Both the position numbers and the translations under genes were made by a program. Positions 11,301 to 22,992 of a DNA stretch of 64,000 bases are shown here, piece by piece. Source of the DNA: Paracyclopina nana (taxonomy: Eukaryota > Arthropoda > Copepoda > Cyclopoida > Cyclopettidae); NCBI GenBank assembly GCA_019096065.1, contig JAGUCH010000002.1:13590501-13654500 (forward strand), written 5' to 3'. The notes under the pieces were generated by a model, which was given only the letters and a program-made list of their open reading frames with translations, made no database searches and was not told the DNA's origin. The stretch's first letter is position 1; every line of letters starts with the position of its first letter.

Positions 11301-14300
11301 ATGAACAGTGTAATGATGAAACAAACAATCCAGAGTGCAATTATGACAATGGTGCATGTTGCTTGCCTCTCATTGATGACAGTAGATGCACCTTTTGTGT
11401 TTGCCACAGTGACAACCATACAAGGCATCAGTCAATGTTTGCTGCACCAGGAACTCCAATACCCCCAGCATTTTACAACACTTCATTGGGAGTGATTCTG
11501 ACTTATCAGGAAAAATGTAACTTATGCATGACATTTCTCTAAGAAGTTGGCAGCATGACATCAATCCCTTTTTTCTTCATTCTAGCACAATGCAGCAAAG
11601 TCAAGTCAACATTTGAGCAATCACTTGGAAATGGAATTTGTGAGGGCATGTTTAATATTGCTGAATGCAAATTTGATGGTGGTGACTGTTGTAGGCCCAT
11701 CATAAATGACTTCAAATGCTACAGGTCAAATTGTGATTGCAATTTGGTGGGTATGAGAATGCCATCCTATGAAGGTAACTTTGCAAAAATGCAGGTTGGT
11801 ATTATCACATTGGCCTGCTCTTGTACATTCACTAGATTATGGCTGCCTTTATTATGCTGGCTACCAAGAACTCAACAATGGGAATTGCTTTAAAGGTTTG
11901 AACAAAACTTCATGTGCTTATGATGCAGGGGACTGTATGTCATTAGTTGCCACTAATGTCCCTGGTCCAAATGGTTGTGAATCATCTTTGTACAATAATG
12001 GCAAATGCGATGGAATAAACAACAATGAGAATTGCAGCTTTGACAGTGGTGACTGCTGCTTGCCTCTCATTGATGATACAAATTGTTTAGGCAATGAATG
12101 TGTCTGTCAAGACACTAACTACAAGCATAGGACATTTGCAGGTGATAACATAATTTATTGATGATGCCCATTTTTAGAGCAAGCTAATTTTGCTCTTTAA
12201 ACCCCTCTCTCTGCCTGCCTCTATCTGAATATCTTTGTAGCAAATGGTTGCAATGGCAGCTCCATCCAGGTTGGCGATGGCATTTGCCATGATTCCTTGA
12301 ATACACCTCAATGTTTTTATGATCTTGGTGACTGCTGCAGGCTTGTGATTAATGCCTCAGCATGTACAGACTGCATCTGCAAAAAGTATGGACTCCAGAG
12401 CCCCAAAACCACAGCAGAGGTTCCAAACTTCCTGGCTCAGGTGGCTTTGATGCCAACATATCCAATCACACAATCTCTGTTGCTAGGTAAGCATTGTTGA
12501 GTGAAAACTTGCCATTGCAAGCATTTTACTTTCCATCACAGGTCCATATCCAATGTATTCTGTATCTACTATTGGAAATGGCAAATGCAACCAGCGCAAC
12601 AACAATAGAAATGGTTTTTTTGATCAAGATGATTGCTGCAAGCCTTTGATAGACTCAACAGATTGTGACAAAGCAAAAATTGCTTTTGTCATAAAAATAA
12701 TACCCTGCACCCTAGCTATCAAGGTATATTTGGTCACATCTCCCATTTTCATTGCTTCTTTGAAAGGATAACCATGCTTGCAGACTCTGGTTGCACATAT
12801 CCTTACTTGGAGCTAGGCGATGGCATTTGCAATGATGCAGCAAATGTTCCAGAATGCAAATTTGATTTTGGAGACTGTTGCAAAACTATAGTTTTGAACT
12901 CCAAATGCACAAACTGCACCTGCCATCTAACAGGAATATCCAATCCCCTAGCATCAGGTGAGATCATGATATCCATTCAGGTACAAGCTCAGTTTGAGCA
13001 GCTCTTCCATTTTTCAGCATCTGGATGCAATGCAACTCAGCTTACTCTGAGTTCTAACAAGTTGTGTGATGATGATTCAAATAAAGCAGCATGCAACTAT
13101 GACAATGGCTATTGCTGTCTGCCCATTGTGACAATTGGAGCATGCACTGCTTGCAAATGCAACACCAACCAATTGACTCATGTTTTGAAACAAACACCTC
13201 TTGAGAAAAAGTTGTCAGCTGCTCTGATGGATATAATATTTGGAAGAACAACAGTGATGCCATTGCCTACCCCAGCAACCACAACACTAGGGGGTAAGTT
13301 TGGGGATAATCTTCTGTTAGCAAAAGTAAATGCATTCTTTGTAGCATGCCTTGTTACCCCAATCTTAAGTATTGAGAAGATTGGAAGTGGACTTTGTGAT
13401 CCAGCTTTGAATACACCTGAATGTTTGTATGATGGAGGAGACTGCTGCTTGAATCCATTTGATGATGAGATATGTCCACCACTACCTTTCCTTGGATGTC
13501 ACTGCCACCTCAACAACAGTCGTCATGAGTCTTTGTTTACAAGTGAGCCCTTCAATTAACTAAACTTCCCTAAGTAAAGCAAATTTAAAAGTATTTGTTT
13601 TTGCTTTGAGTTCTTTTTCACACAGAAAGCTCAAAGAAGTGCATAAACTTGTTCTTTAGGACAAGCGCCTTAAAGTGAAATGAAACAATTTATCAGGCAT
13701 CCTTTTAAGCTGGTTTTTCTTCCAGAGATGGGTTGCAGAGCACAATTTGCCAGACGAGTGGGATATGATGTGATTTGCGATGATGAAACAAACAATCCAG
13801 AGTGCAATTATGACAATGGTGCATGTTGCTTGCCTCTCATTGATGACAGTAGATGCACCTTTTGTGTTTGCCACAGTGACAACCATACAAGGCATCAGTC
13901 AATGTTTGCTGCACCAGGAACTCCAATACCCCAGCATTTTACAACACTTCATTGGGAGTGATTCTGACTTATCAGGAAAAATGTAACTTATGCATGACAT
14001 TTCTCTAAGAAGTTGGCAGCATGACATCAATCCCTTTTTCTTCATTCTAGCACAATGCAGCAAAGTCAAGTCAACATTTGAGCAATCACTTGGAAATGGA
14101 ATTTGTGAGGGCATGTTTAATATTGCTGAATGCAAATTTGATGGTGGTGACTGTTGTAGGCCCATCATAAATGACTTCAAATGCTACAGGTCAAATTGTG
14201 ATTGCAATTTGGTGGGTATGAGAATGCCATCCTATGAAGGTAACTTTGCAAAAATGCAGGTTGGTATTATCACATTGGCCTGCTCTTGTACATTCACTAG

Positions 14301-17300
14301 ATTATGGCTGCCTTTATTATGCTGGCTACCAAGAACTCAACAATGGGAATTGCTTTAAAGGTTTGAACAAAACTTCATGTGCTTATGATGCAGGGGACTG
14401 TATGTCATTAGTTGCCACTAATGTCCCTGGTCCAAATGGTTGTGAATCATCTTTGTACAATAATGGCAAATGCGATGGAATAAACAACAATGAGAATTGC
14501 AGCTTTGACAGTGGTGACTGCTGCTTGCCTCTCATTGATGATACAAATTGTTTAGGCAATGAATGTGTCTGTCAAGACACTAACTACAAGCATAGGACAT
14601 TTGCAGGTGATAACATAATTTATTGATGATGCCCATTTTTAGAGCAAGCTAATTTTGCTCTTTAAACCCCTCTCTCTGCCTGCCTCTATCTGAATATCTT
14701 TGTAGCAAATGGTTGCAATGGCAGCTCCATCCAGGTTGGCGATGGCATTTGCCATGATTCCTTGAATACACCTCAATGTTTTTATGATCTTGGTGACTGC
14801 TGCAGGCTTGTGATTAATGCCTCAGCATGTACAGACTGCATCTGCAAAACGTATGGACTCCAGAGCCCCAAAACCACAGCAGAGGTTCCAAACTTCCTGG
14901 CTCAGGTGGCTTTGATGCCAACATATCCAATCACACAATCTCTGTTGCTAGGTAAGCATTGTTGAGTGAAAACTTGCCATTGCAAGCATTTTACTTTCCA
15001 TCACAGGTCCATATCCAATGTATTCTGTATCTACTATTGGAAATGGCAAATGCAACCAGCGCAACAACAATAGAAATGGTTTTTTTGATCAAGATGATTG
15101 CTGCAAGCCTTTGATAGACTCAACAGATTGTGACAAAGCAAAAATTGCTTTTGTCATAAAAATAATACCCTGCACCCTAGCTATCAAGGTATATTTGGTC
15201 ACATCTCCCATTTTCATTGCTTCTTTGAAAGGATAACCATGCTTGCAGACTCTGGTTGCACATATCCTTACTTGGAGCTAGGCGATGGCATTTGCAATGA
15301 TGCAGCAAATGTTCCAGAATGCAAATTTGATTTTGGAGACTGTTGCAAAACTATAGTTTTGAACTCCAAATGCACAAACTGCACCTGCCATCTAACAGGA
15401 ATATCCAATCCCCTAGCATCAGGTGAGATCATGATATCCATTCAGGTACAAGCTCAGTTTGAGCAGCTCTTCCATTTTTCAGCATCTGGATGCAATGCAA
15501 CTCAGCTTACTCTGAGTTCTAACAAGTTGTGTGATGATGATTCAAATAAAGCAGCATGCAACTATGACAATGGCTATTGCTGTCTGCCCATTGTGACAAT
15601 TGGAGCATGCACTGCTTGCAAATGCAACACCAACCAATTGACTCATGTTTTGAAACAAACACCTCTTGAGAAAAAGTTGTCAGCTGCTCTGATGGATATA
15701 ATATTTGGAAGAACAACAGTGATGCCATTGCCTACCCCAGCAACCACAACACTAGGGGTAAGTTTGGGGATAATCTTCTGTTAGCAAAAGTAAATGCATT
15801 CTTTGTAGCATGCCTTGTTACCCCAATCTTAAGTATTGAGAAGATTGGAAGTGGACTTTGTGATCCAGCTTTGAATACACCTGAATGTTTGTATGATGGA
15901 GGAGACTGCTGCTTGAATCCATTTGATGATGAGATATGTCCACCACTACCTTTCCTTGGATGTCACTGCCACCTCAACAACAGTCGTCATGAGTCTTTGT
16001 TTACAAGTGAGCCCTTCAATTAACTAAACTTCCCTAAGTAAAGCAAATTTAAAAGTATTTGTTTTTGCTTTGAGTTCTTTTTCACACAGAAAGCTCAAAG
16101 AAGTGCATAAACTTGTTCTTTAGGACAAGCGCCTTAAAGTGAAATGAAACAATTTATCAGGCATCCTTTTAAGCTGGTTTTTCTTCCAGAGATGGGTTGC
16201 AGAGCACAATTTGCCAGACGAGTGGGATATGATGTGATTTGCGATGATGAAACAAACAATCCAGAGTGCAATTATGACAATGGTGCATGTTGCTTGCCTC
16301 TCATTGATGACAGTAGATGCACCTTTTGTGTTTGCCACAGTGACAACCATACAAGGCATCAGTCAATGTTTGCTGCACCAGGAACTCCAATACCCCCAGC
16401 ATTTTACAACACTTCATTGGGAGTGATTCTGACTTATCAGGAAAAATGTAACTTATGCATGACATTTCTCTAAGAAGTTGGCAGCATGACATCAATCCCT
16501 TTTTCTTCATTCTAGCACAATGCAGCAAAGTCAAGTCAACATTTGAGCAATCACTTGGAAATGGAATTTGTGAGGGCATGTTTAATATTGCTGAATGCAA
16601 ATTTGATGGTGGTGACTGTTGTAGGCCCATCATAAATGACTTCAAATGCTACAGGTCAAATTGTGATTGCAATTTGGTGGGTATGAGAATGCCATCCTAT
16701 GAAGGTAACTTTGCAAAAATGCAGGTTGGTATTATCACATTGGCCTGCTCTTGTACATTCACTAGATTATGGCTGCCTTTATTATGCTGGCTACCAAGAA
16801 CTCAACAATGGGAATTGCTTTAAAGGTTTGAACAAAACTTCATGTGCTTATGATGCAGGGGACTGTATGTCATTAGTTGCCACTAATGTCCCTGGTCCAA
16901 ATGGTTGTGAATCATCTTTGTACAATAATGGCAAATGCGATGGAATAAACAACAATGAGAATTGCAGCTTTGACAGTGGTGACTGCTGCTTGCCTCTCAT
17001 TGATGATACAAATTGTTTAGGCAATGAATGTGTCTGTCAAGACACTAACTACAAGCATAGGACATTTGCAGGTGATAACATAATTTATTGATGATGCCCA
17101 TTTTTAGAGCAAGCTAATTTTGCTCTTTAAACCCCTCTCTCTGCCTGCCTCTATCTGAATATCTTTGTAGCAAATGGTTGCAATGGCAGCTCCATCCAGG
17201 TTGGCGATGGCATTTGCCATGATTCCTTGAATACACCTCAATGTTTTTATGATCTTGGTGACTGCTGCAGGCTTGTGATTAATGCCTCAGCATGTACAGA

Positions 17301-20300
17301 CTGCATCTGCAAAAAGTATGGACTCCAGAGCCCCAAAACCACAGCAGAGGTTCCAAACTTCCTGGCTCAGGTGGCTTTGATGCCAACATATCCAATCACA
17401 CAATCTCTGTTGCTAGGTAAGCATTGTTGAGTGAAAACTTGCCATTGCAAGCATTTTACTTTCCATCACAGGTCCATATCCAATGTATTCTGTATCTACT
17501 ATTGGAAATGGCAAATGCAACCAGCGCAACAACAATAGAAATGGTTTTTTTGATCAAGATGATTGCTGCAAGCCTTTGATAGACTCAACAGATTGTGACA
17601 AAGCAAAAAATTGCTTTTGTCATAAAAATAATACCCTGCACCCTAGCTATCAAGGTATATTTGGTCACATCTCCCATTTTCATTGCTTCTTTGAAAGGAT
17701 AACCATGCTTGCAGACTCTGGTTGCACATATCCTTACTTGGAGCTAGGCGATGGCATTTGCAATGATGCAGCAAATGTTCCAGAATGCAAATTTGATTTT
17801 GGAGACTGTTGCAAAACTATAGTTTTGAACTCCAAATGCACAAACTGCACCTGCCATCTAACAGGAATATCCAATCCCCTAGCATCAGGTGAGATCATGA
17901 TATCCATTCAGGTACAAGCTCAGTTTGAGCAGCTCTTCCATTTTTCAGCATCTGGATGCAATGCAACTCAGCTTACTCTGAGTTCTAACAAGTTGTGTGA
18001 TGATGATTCAAATAAAGCAGCATGCAACTATGACAATGGCTATTGCTGTCTGCCCATTGTGACAATTGGAGCATGCACTGCTTGCAAATGCAACACCAAC
18101 CAATTGACTCATGTTTTGAAACAAACACCTCTTGAGAAAAAGTTGTCAGCTGCTCTGATGGATATAATATTTGGAAGAACAACAGTGATGCCATTGCCTA
18201 CCCCAGCAACCACAACACTAGGGGGTAAGTTTGGGGATAATCTTCTGTTAGCAAAAGTAAATGCATTCTTTGTAGCATGCCTTGTTACCCCAATCTTAAG
18301 TATTGAGAAGATTGGAAGTGGACTTTGTGATCCAGCTTTGAATACACCTGAATGTTTGTATGATGGAGGAGACTGCTGCTTGAATCCATTTGATGATGAG
18401 ATATGTCCACCACTACCTTTCCTTGGATGTCACTGCCACCTCAACAACAGTCGTCATGAGTCTTTGTTTACAAGTGAGCCCTTCAATTAACTAAACTTCC
18501 CTAAGTAAAGCAAATTTAAAAGTATTTGTTTTTGCTTTGAGTTCTTTTTCACACAGAAAGCTCAAAGAAGTGCATAAACTTGTTCTTTAGGACAAGCGCC
18601 TTAAAGTGAAATGAAACAATTTATCAGGCATCCTTTTAAGCTGGTTTTTCTTCCAGAGATGGGTTGCAGAGCACAATTTGCCAGACGAGTGGGATATGAT
18701 GTGATTTGCGATGATGAAACAAACAATCCAGAGTGCAATTATGACAATGGTGCATGTTGCTTGCCTCTCATTGATGACAGTAGATGCACCTTTTGTGTTT
18801 GCCACAGTGACAACCATACAAGGCATCAGTCAATGTTTGCTGCACCAGGAACTCCAATACCCCCAGCATTTTACAACACTTCATTGGGAGTGATTCTGAC
18901 TTATCAGGAAAAATGTAACTTATGCATGACATTTCTCTAAGAAGTTGGCAGCATGACATCAATCCCTTTTTCTTCATTCTAGCACAATGCAGCAAAGTCA
19001 AGTCAACATTTGAGCAATCACTTGGAAATGGAATTTGTGAGGGCATGTTTAATATTGCTGAATGCAAATTTGATGGTGGTGACTGTTGTAGGCCCATCAT
19101 AAATGACTTCAAATGCTACAGGTCAAATTGTGATTGCAATTTGGTGGGTATGAGAATGCCATCCTATGAAGGTAACTTTGCAAAAATGCAGGTTGGTATT
19201 ATCACATTGGCCTGCTCTTGTACATTCACTAGATTATGGCTGCCTTTATTATGCTGGCTACCAAGAACTCAACAATGGGAATTGCTTTAAAGGTTTGAAC
19301 AAAACTTCATGTGCTTATGATGCAGGGGACTGTATGTCATTAGTTGCCACTAATGTCCCTGGTCCAAATGGTTGTGAATCATCTTTGTACAATAATGGCA
19401 AATGCGATGGAATAAACAACAATGAGAATTGCAGCTTTGACAGTGGTGACTGCTGCTTGCCTCTCATTGATGATACAAATTGTTTAGGCAATGAATGTGT
19501 CTGTCAAGACACTAACTACAAGCATAGGACATTTGCAGGTGATAACATAATTTATTGATGATGCCCATTTTTAGAGCAAGCTAATTTTGCTCTTTAAACC
19601 CCTCTCTCTGCCTGCCTCTATCTGAATATCTTTGTAGCAAATGGTTGCAATGGCAGCTCCATCCAGGTTGGCGATGGCATTTGCCATGATTCCTTGAATA
19701 CACCTCAATGTTTTTATGATCTTGGTGACTGCTGCAGGCTTGTGATTAATGCCTCAGCATGTACAGATTGCATCTGCAAAAAGTATGGACTCCAGAGCCC
19801 CAAAACCACAGCAGAGGTTCCAAACTTCCTGGCTCAGGTGGCTTTGATGCCAACATATCCAATCACACAATCTCTGTTGCTAGGTAAGCATTGTTGAGTG
19901 AAAACTTGCCATTGCAAGCATTTTACTTTCCATCACAGGTCCATATCCAATGTATTCTGTATCTACTATTGGAAATGGCAAATGCAACCAGCGCAACAAC
20001 AATAGAAATGGTTTTTTTGATCAAGATGATTGCTGCAAGCCTTTGATAGACTCAACAGATTGTGACAAAGCAAAAAATTGCTTTTGTCATAAAAATAATA
20101 CCCTGCACCCTAGCTATCAAGGTATATTTGGTCACATCTCCCATTTTCATTGCTTCTTTGAAAGGATAACCATGCTTGCAGACTCTGGTTGCACATATCC
20201 TTACTTGGAGCTAGGCGATGGCATTTGCAATGATGCAGCAAATGTTCCAGAATGCAAATTTGATTTTGGAGACTGTTGCAAAACTATAGTTTTGAACTCC

Positions 20301-20845
20301 AAATGCACAAACTGCACTTGCCATCTAACAGGAATGCAAAATCCCCTTGCTTCAGGTGAGCTTACAAAGTTGATTGTAGTACTAGAACTGTACTGTAGCG
20401 CATTTTTTATTTCCTCTCTGCACTCGGATGAAAAAAAAGTTGCTCAGTTCTCAAATTTTTTCTGATCACTCTGGGATTTTTCTTGTGGTCTAACTTTTGC
20501 TGAGGCGGTAGGGAACTATTATTTCTGCATTGAGGACACAGAGTAACTTGATGTTTTCAGGCTTTTCATAGTGCTTTTTTCCCTTTAGCTTCTGGTTGCA
20601 ATTCATCTCAGCTCACTTTGAGCTCTAACACTCTGTGTGATGACGAAGCAAACAAAGCTGAGTGTAACTATGACAATGGGTATTGTTGTTCACCTATCAT
20701 TTCCATTGGAGTATGCACTGCTTGTGAATGTCACTCAAACAATTTAACTCATATCATGAAAGCTACTCCATTGGAGAAAAAGATGAATGCTCACCTTATG
20801 GATATTATTTTTGGAAGAACAACAACATTGAAGACTGTTGTTTAG
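5332..20845 (+). CDS. Giant membrane-anchored protein: NGT-repeat mucin stalk plus Lin-12/Notch repeats
   Basis: Exon 1 (5332-6838) encodes a hydrophobic segment at about residues 5-30 (VVAALLTIGVFTGIGVVVY), suitable as a type II signal anchor. It then encodes about 38 copies of a 7-residue (T/S)NGTTLS unit, each with an N-glycosylation sequon, and more Ser/Thr-rich stalk. The stalk continues in exon 2 (10830-11201), which ends in an LNR. About 30 further phase-1 exons each carry one or two LNR modules with the signature ECxYDxGDCC followed by C-x-C. Using the unit at 16190-18473, the exons are 16190-16447, 16516-16704, 16766-17071, 17171-17416, 17472-17654, 17715-17888, 17949-18224 and 18276-18473. 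The last exon (about 20590-20845) ends FGRTTTLKTVV-stop, with AATAAA at 20968. LNRs bind calcium and occur in Notch, stealth and pappalysin proteins. No EGF, ankyrin or second membrane segment is seen. Function unknown. Four single-base indels disturb individual exons. Confidence 0.75.
5509..6306 (+). repeat. 21-bp coding minisatellite (NGTTLST unit)
   Basis: About 38 tandem 21-bp units encode (T/S)NGTTLS. Codons vary between aca/acc/act and tca/tct, so the array is not perfectly homogenised. Near the 3' end (about 6160-6300) seven consecutive units share the variant tcatcaaatgg, which points to a later local expansion. The antisense strand is also open through the array because of the sequence composition. 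Confidence 0.95.
6925..7130. repeat. 40-bp tandem repeat with CCCTAGGG palindrome
   Basis: Five copies with an exact 40-bp period (CCCTAGGG at 6941, 6981, 7021, 7061 and 7101). The last four are practically identical; the first is diverged. Each unit is centred on AACCCTAGGGTT and flanked by AAGTAAAAAGTA/TTTACC-type inverted arms, so it can form a small cruciform. Confidence 0.95.
7597..7672. repeat. Small inverted repeat (15-bp perfect arms)
   Basis: GGTAAACATAAAACC at 7597-7611 is the exact reverse complement of the sequence at 7658-7672. The region just upstream has a doubled GAAGGTGCGGTAA motif. It is probably a fragment of a foldback element. Confidence 0.8.
7690..7882. repeat. Hairpin MITE, about 190 bp
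   Basis: Two arms of about 75 bp are imperfect reverse complements: TATATGTAAAC...AAAGTAAAAATC on the left and GATTTTTACTTTGC...GTTTACATAAAT on the right. A central GGCTCTAGCTTGCGAGAGCC is itself palindromic. No coding capacity, as expected for a non-autonomous element. Confidence 0.75.
8176..8374 (+). mobile_element. tRNA-derived SINE, copy 1
   Basis: The head has tRNA-like promoter boxes: an A box (AGCTCAGTCAGTAGAGCG) and a B box (GGTTCAATCCC). A tRNA-unrelated tail follows (CTGCAATCGGATTTACTTC...). The anticodon stem has mismatches and the acceptor stem does not close, so it is not a functional tRNA. The same tail follows copy 2. Confidence 0.8.
8446..8645 (+). mobile_element. tRNA-derived SINE, copy 2
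   Basis: Same structure as the copy about 270 bp upstream, with a consensus B box (GGTTCGATCCC) and loop CTCCTAA, which would give a CCT anticodon. Head and tail are about 90-95% identical between copies by eye. The 70 bp between them match the end of the MITE at 9330. Confidence 0.8.
9330..9728. mobile_element. TA-flanked MITE with about 38-bp terminal inverted repeats
   Basis: ACAGTCTGTCCGTTCAAAAT at the left end is matched in reverse complement near 9685-9727, and both ends sit next to TA dinucleotides, as for Tc1/mariner-type MITEs. The TIR has an internal palindrome (ACCGT...ACGGT). A solitary copy of the same terminus lies at 8376-8445. No transposase frame is present. Confidence 0.7.
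11313..13779 (+). repeat. LNR amplification unit 1 (2,467 bp)
   Basis: First unit of a head-to-tail array. It contains LNR exons and their introns, both nearly identical to the later units. Its left boundary falls inside the first LNR exon of the unit: sequence upstream of about 11313 differs from the later units. In the exon at 12550-12722 an A-run is one base short (about 12676) relative to units 3 and 4, shifting that exon out of frame. Confidence 0.95.
13780..16243 (+). repeat. LNR amplification unit 2 (2,464 bp)
   Basis: Nearly identical to unit 1 including introns. It carries three homopolymer deletions relative to unit 3: a C-run near 13930, an A-run near 15140 and a G-run at the donor near 15755. 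It also has one substitution (AAAACG for AAAAAG at about 14849). Confidence 0.95.
16244..18710 (+). repeat. LNR amplification unit 3 (2,467 bp), intact frame
   Basis: Reference unit in which all eight exons join in phase 1 without a frameshift. It encodes nine LNR modules; the exon at 16766-17071 carries two, the first of them degenerate. Confidence 0.95.
18711..20332 (+). repeat. LNR amplification unit 4, partial
   Basis: The first 1.6 kb match unit 3 almost exactly. Identity is lost around 20325-20360 (GGAATGC replaces GGAATATCC), and the gene then ends with a distinct LNR exon at about 20590-20845 that resembles the unit's seventh exon but is clearly diverged. The array therefore arose 5' of an older terminal exon. 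Confidence 0.92.
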
Positions 20846-22432
20846 TTGGACAAAAGTATGTTTTTCAGCCATAGAAAATATAAAACTCTATTGTAGTACC
20901 AATAGTCTTGGTATGTCAATTTTATTTATTCTGGTGATGTAATCTCCCTAAATGTACAAAGATAAAAAATAAATCAATTTTAACTTTAAAATTCAACAGC
21001 ATCACTATGAACCTTAACAATTCATCTGAATTATGGGACATCTTTAAAAAATTCTTTTTTTTTAAATTTGTTTGCTTGATTTATTATTAAGATCTTCAGT
21101 GAACCCTTTTAGTATGTTTAAAATTTAATGTTATTTAATCGCACTCCTGTTGCAAATAAATGTGTACAGAATCCGGCTCTGAAAATGCATACAGCAGGCT
21201 GGACTGATGAAATAAAGAATGGGCCAAATCAGCTGTAGTGTAGTTGCGCTTTCAAAGTTGCACCCTGTGTGTCAAGTAAAATTGCTATTTATATATTAAC
21301 TTTCTTAAAAAAATGATTAAAATTAAGTTTGCCTTTTAAGCCAGTACTTAAACTGAAGCATAAAAAAGTTAAAAAATAGAGTAAATTATCCAAGTACAAA
21401 ACAATATGACCAAGACTAGGTCAAATTGCAATTATTAAATGAATCTTTAATTGACGGATTTTTGCCGAACGGATTTTTGCCTAATGGATGTTTGCAGTTA
21501 GGATTTTTGCGGACACATATTCGAACAGATATACCCTGAGCTATCGCAAGCTGAAGTTTACTACTAATGACTTTGTTTTCTTTTGTCATTACATGTTATT
21601 GCTGCATTTTGATGCATTCAAGCTATTGCTTGTAGAAAAAGTCAAAATTGTTGCGTTTCCTTAGCCAGAGATAATTTTCTGGTAGTGATGACTGTTTTTC
21701 CGCTAGCTTCGCAATCTTGTCCCACAAAATACGCTTGGAAGACTCAATGTCAATGTTATTGTTATGATTTGGTTTTCTATGACTCAGAAATAAAAAGTGT
21801 TCAGTTTGGTCTCGAGATTCCAAAACTAAATACATCAAAAATCGGAGCATTTTTCGAATTTTGGCATTCTTACCGAGTTGTAAGTACAGGGCTATGTACT
21901 ATGCACTACATAAGACAATTTTCTAATAAGTAGCAGAAGTAAATGCTGAGATATCAATTTTGCTTTTTTTTAATTAAAACTATGTTTTGCTGAGTCCCTA
22001 GATGCCATAGCTGTAAACAGGACTGTAGCAGTTTTAAAATAGGACAACTTCAAGCTGAAATGCACTGAGTGCTCAGCAGGACAGAAACAACGGGCTTGAA
22101 AGTTGACTTGTGGACTTGACTATCAAGTACAAAGTTGTAGGTAAGCTCAGCACGACTTCATAACAGTAAATATATTCTTCCTGAGATGCTCCATTGCTGA
22201 GATATCGATAGTCAAAGTTTACTATTGCTGAGCCCCCAGGAAAAGTGCTATTTTCTGCTGAATTCTACGTTTTGGCTGAAACTGGTAAAAAATGACCAAC
22301 TAGATGCCATGACTCAGCACACCAAAGGATTTGGTGCTGAGTCGCTCAGCAGCGGAGATATTAGGCCAGATATGTTCAGCAGAGAACCAGCTGAGTAATC
22401 AGAAAAACTGATGACACATTCTAATAGCCAAT
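20846..22432. other. Intergenic: LNR 3' UTR, repeat-rich
   Basis: The LNR poly(A) signal is at 20968-20973. At 21455-21510 there are four loosely repeated GGATTTTTGC-type motifs. From about 21940 to 22430 the DNA is rich in GCTGAG/CTCAGC words; similar sequence recurs at 32260-32720, on the other side of the LTR element. No gene is supported. Confidence 0.6.
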
Positions 22433-22663
22433 TGTAAGCAATTTGCTACCCGGATACTAGTCCTTGGAGAAAATTGCCGATGACCTTACGAAGTAATACT
22501 TTTGTATAAGTTTGTAACCGAAGAATAAATCTTGTGAACAACTTGTTGGGGTGAAAGGTGGAACGTAACTGATTTATTCAGCTGAAGCTGACGAGTTTAA
22601 TGAGAGGGAGGGAAAATATAAAGAGCGGGAATATTCAAATATAGTAGCGAAATATTTCAGACA
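22433..22663 (-). repeat. LTR (3' copy) of the outer element
   Basis: A 231-bp copy. On the minus strand it begins TGTCTGAAATATTTCG and ends GCAAATTGCTTACA. It is preceded on that strand by the polypurine tract AGCGGGGAA. Confidence 0.8.
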
Positions 22664-22992
22664 TTCCCCGCTAAAGCACAATGCTTTACACGTTCGAATA
22701 TTGAGCCTTCTCCTTCTCTCTTGTCCAATAGTTCTTGTGAATGTACGTTCTTGTTAGGGTAGTCCAATGGGCAATCAGGGTACTGGATAGTTGAATCTTC
22801 CTCCATTGTATGCAATACGATGATGTGCTTCGTGAGTATGATTTTGGCGAGCCTGGGGTCAGCCTTTTGATCCCGAGAGCGGTGCAATTGGGGTCGTCTT
22901 TTGGGTGCGAGTTTTCTCGTGCAAGTTTTTTGTCTTCCGCTGTCTGCTGAGCAGATCGCCGTTTGACTTTCCCCGCAATTTGCGCATTTCAT
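22657..22992 (-). CDS. Terminal frame of the outer LTR element
   Basis: This frame of about 111 codons ends at the polypurine tract with KHCALAGNV-stop. It contains two Cys pairs (CANCG and others) but no complete zinc knuckle. It is probably the decayed 3' end of the element's coding region. The role is not recognisable. Confidence 0.35.
   Translation of the reverse strand: MKCANCGESQTAICSADSGRQKTCTRKLAPKRRPQLHRSRDQKADPRLAKIILTKHIIVLHTMEEDSTIQYPDCPLDYPNKNVHSQELLDKREGEGSIFERVKHCALAGNV

Noticed and set aside
11195-18826. Recurring 69-114-codon minus-strand frames in every LNR unit
   Set aside because: They mirror the LNR exons on the other strand and repeat only because the units do.
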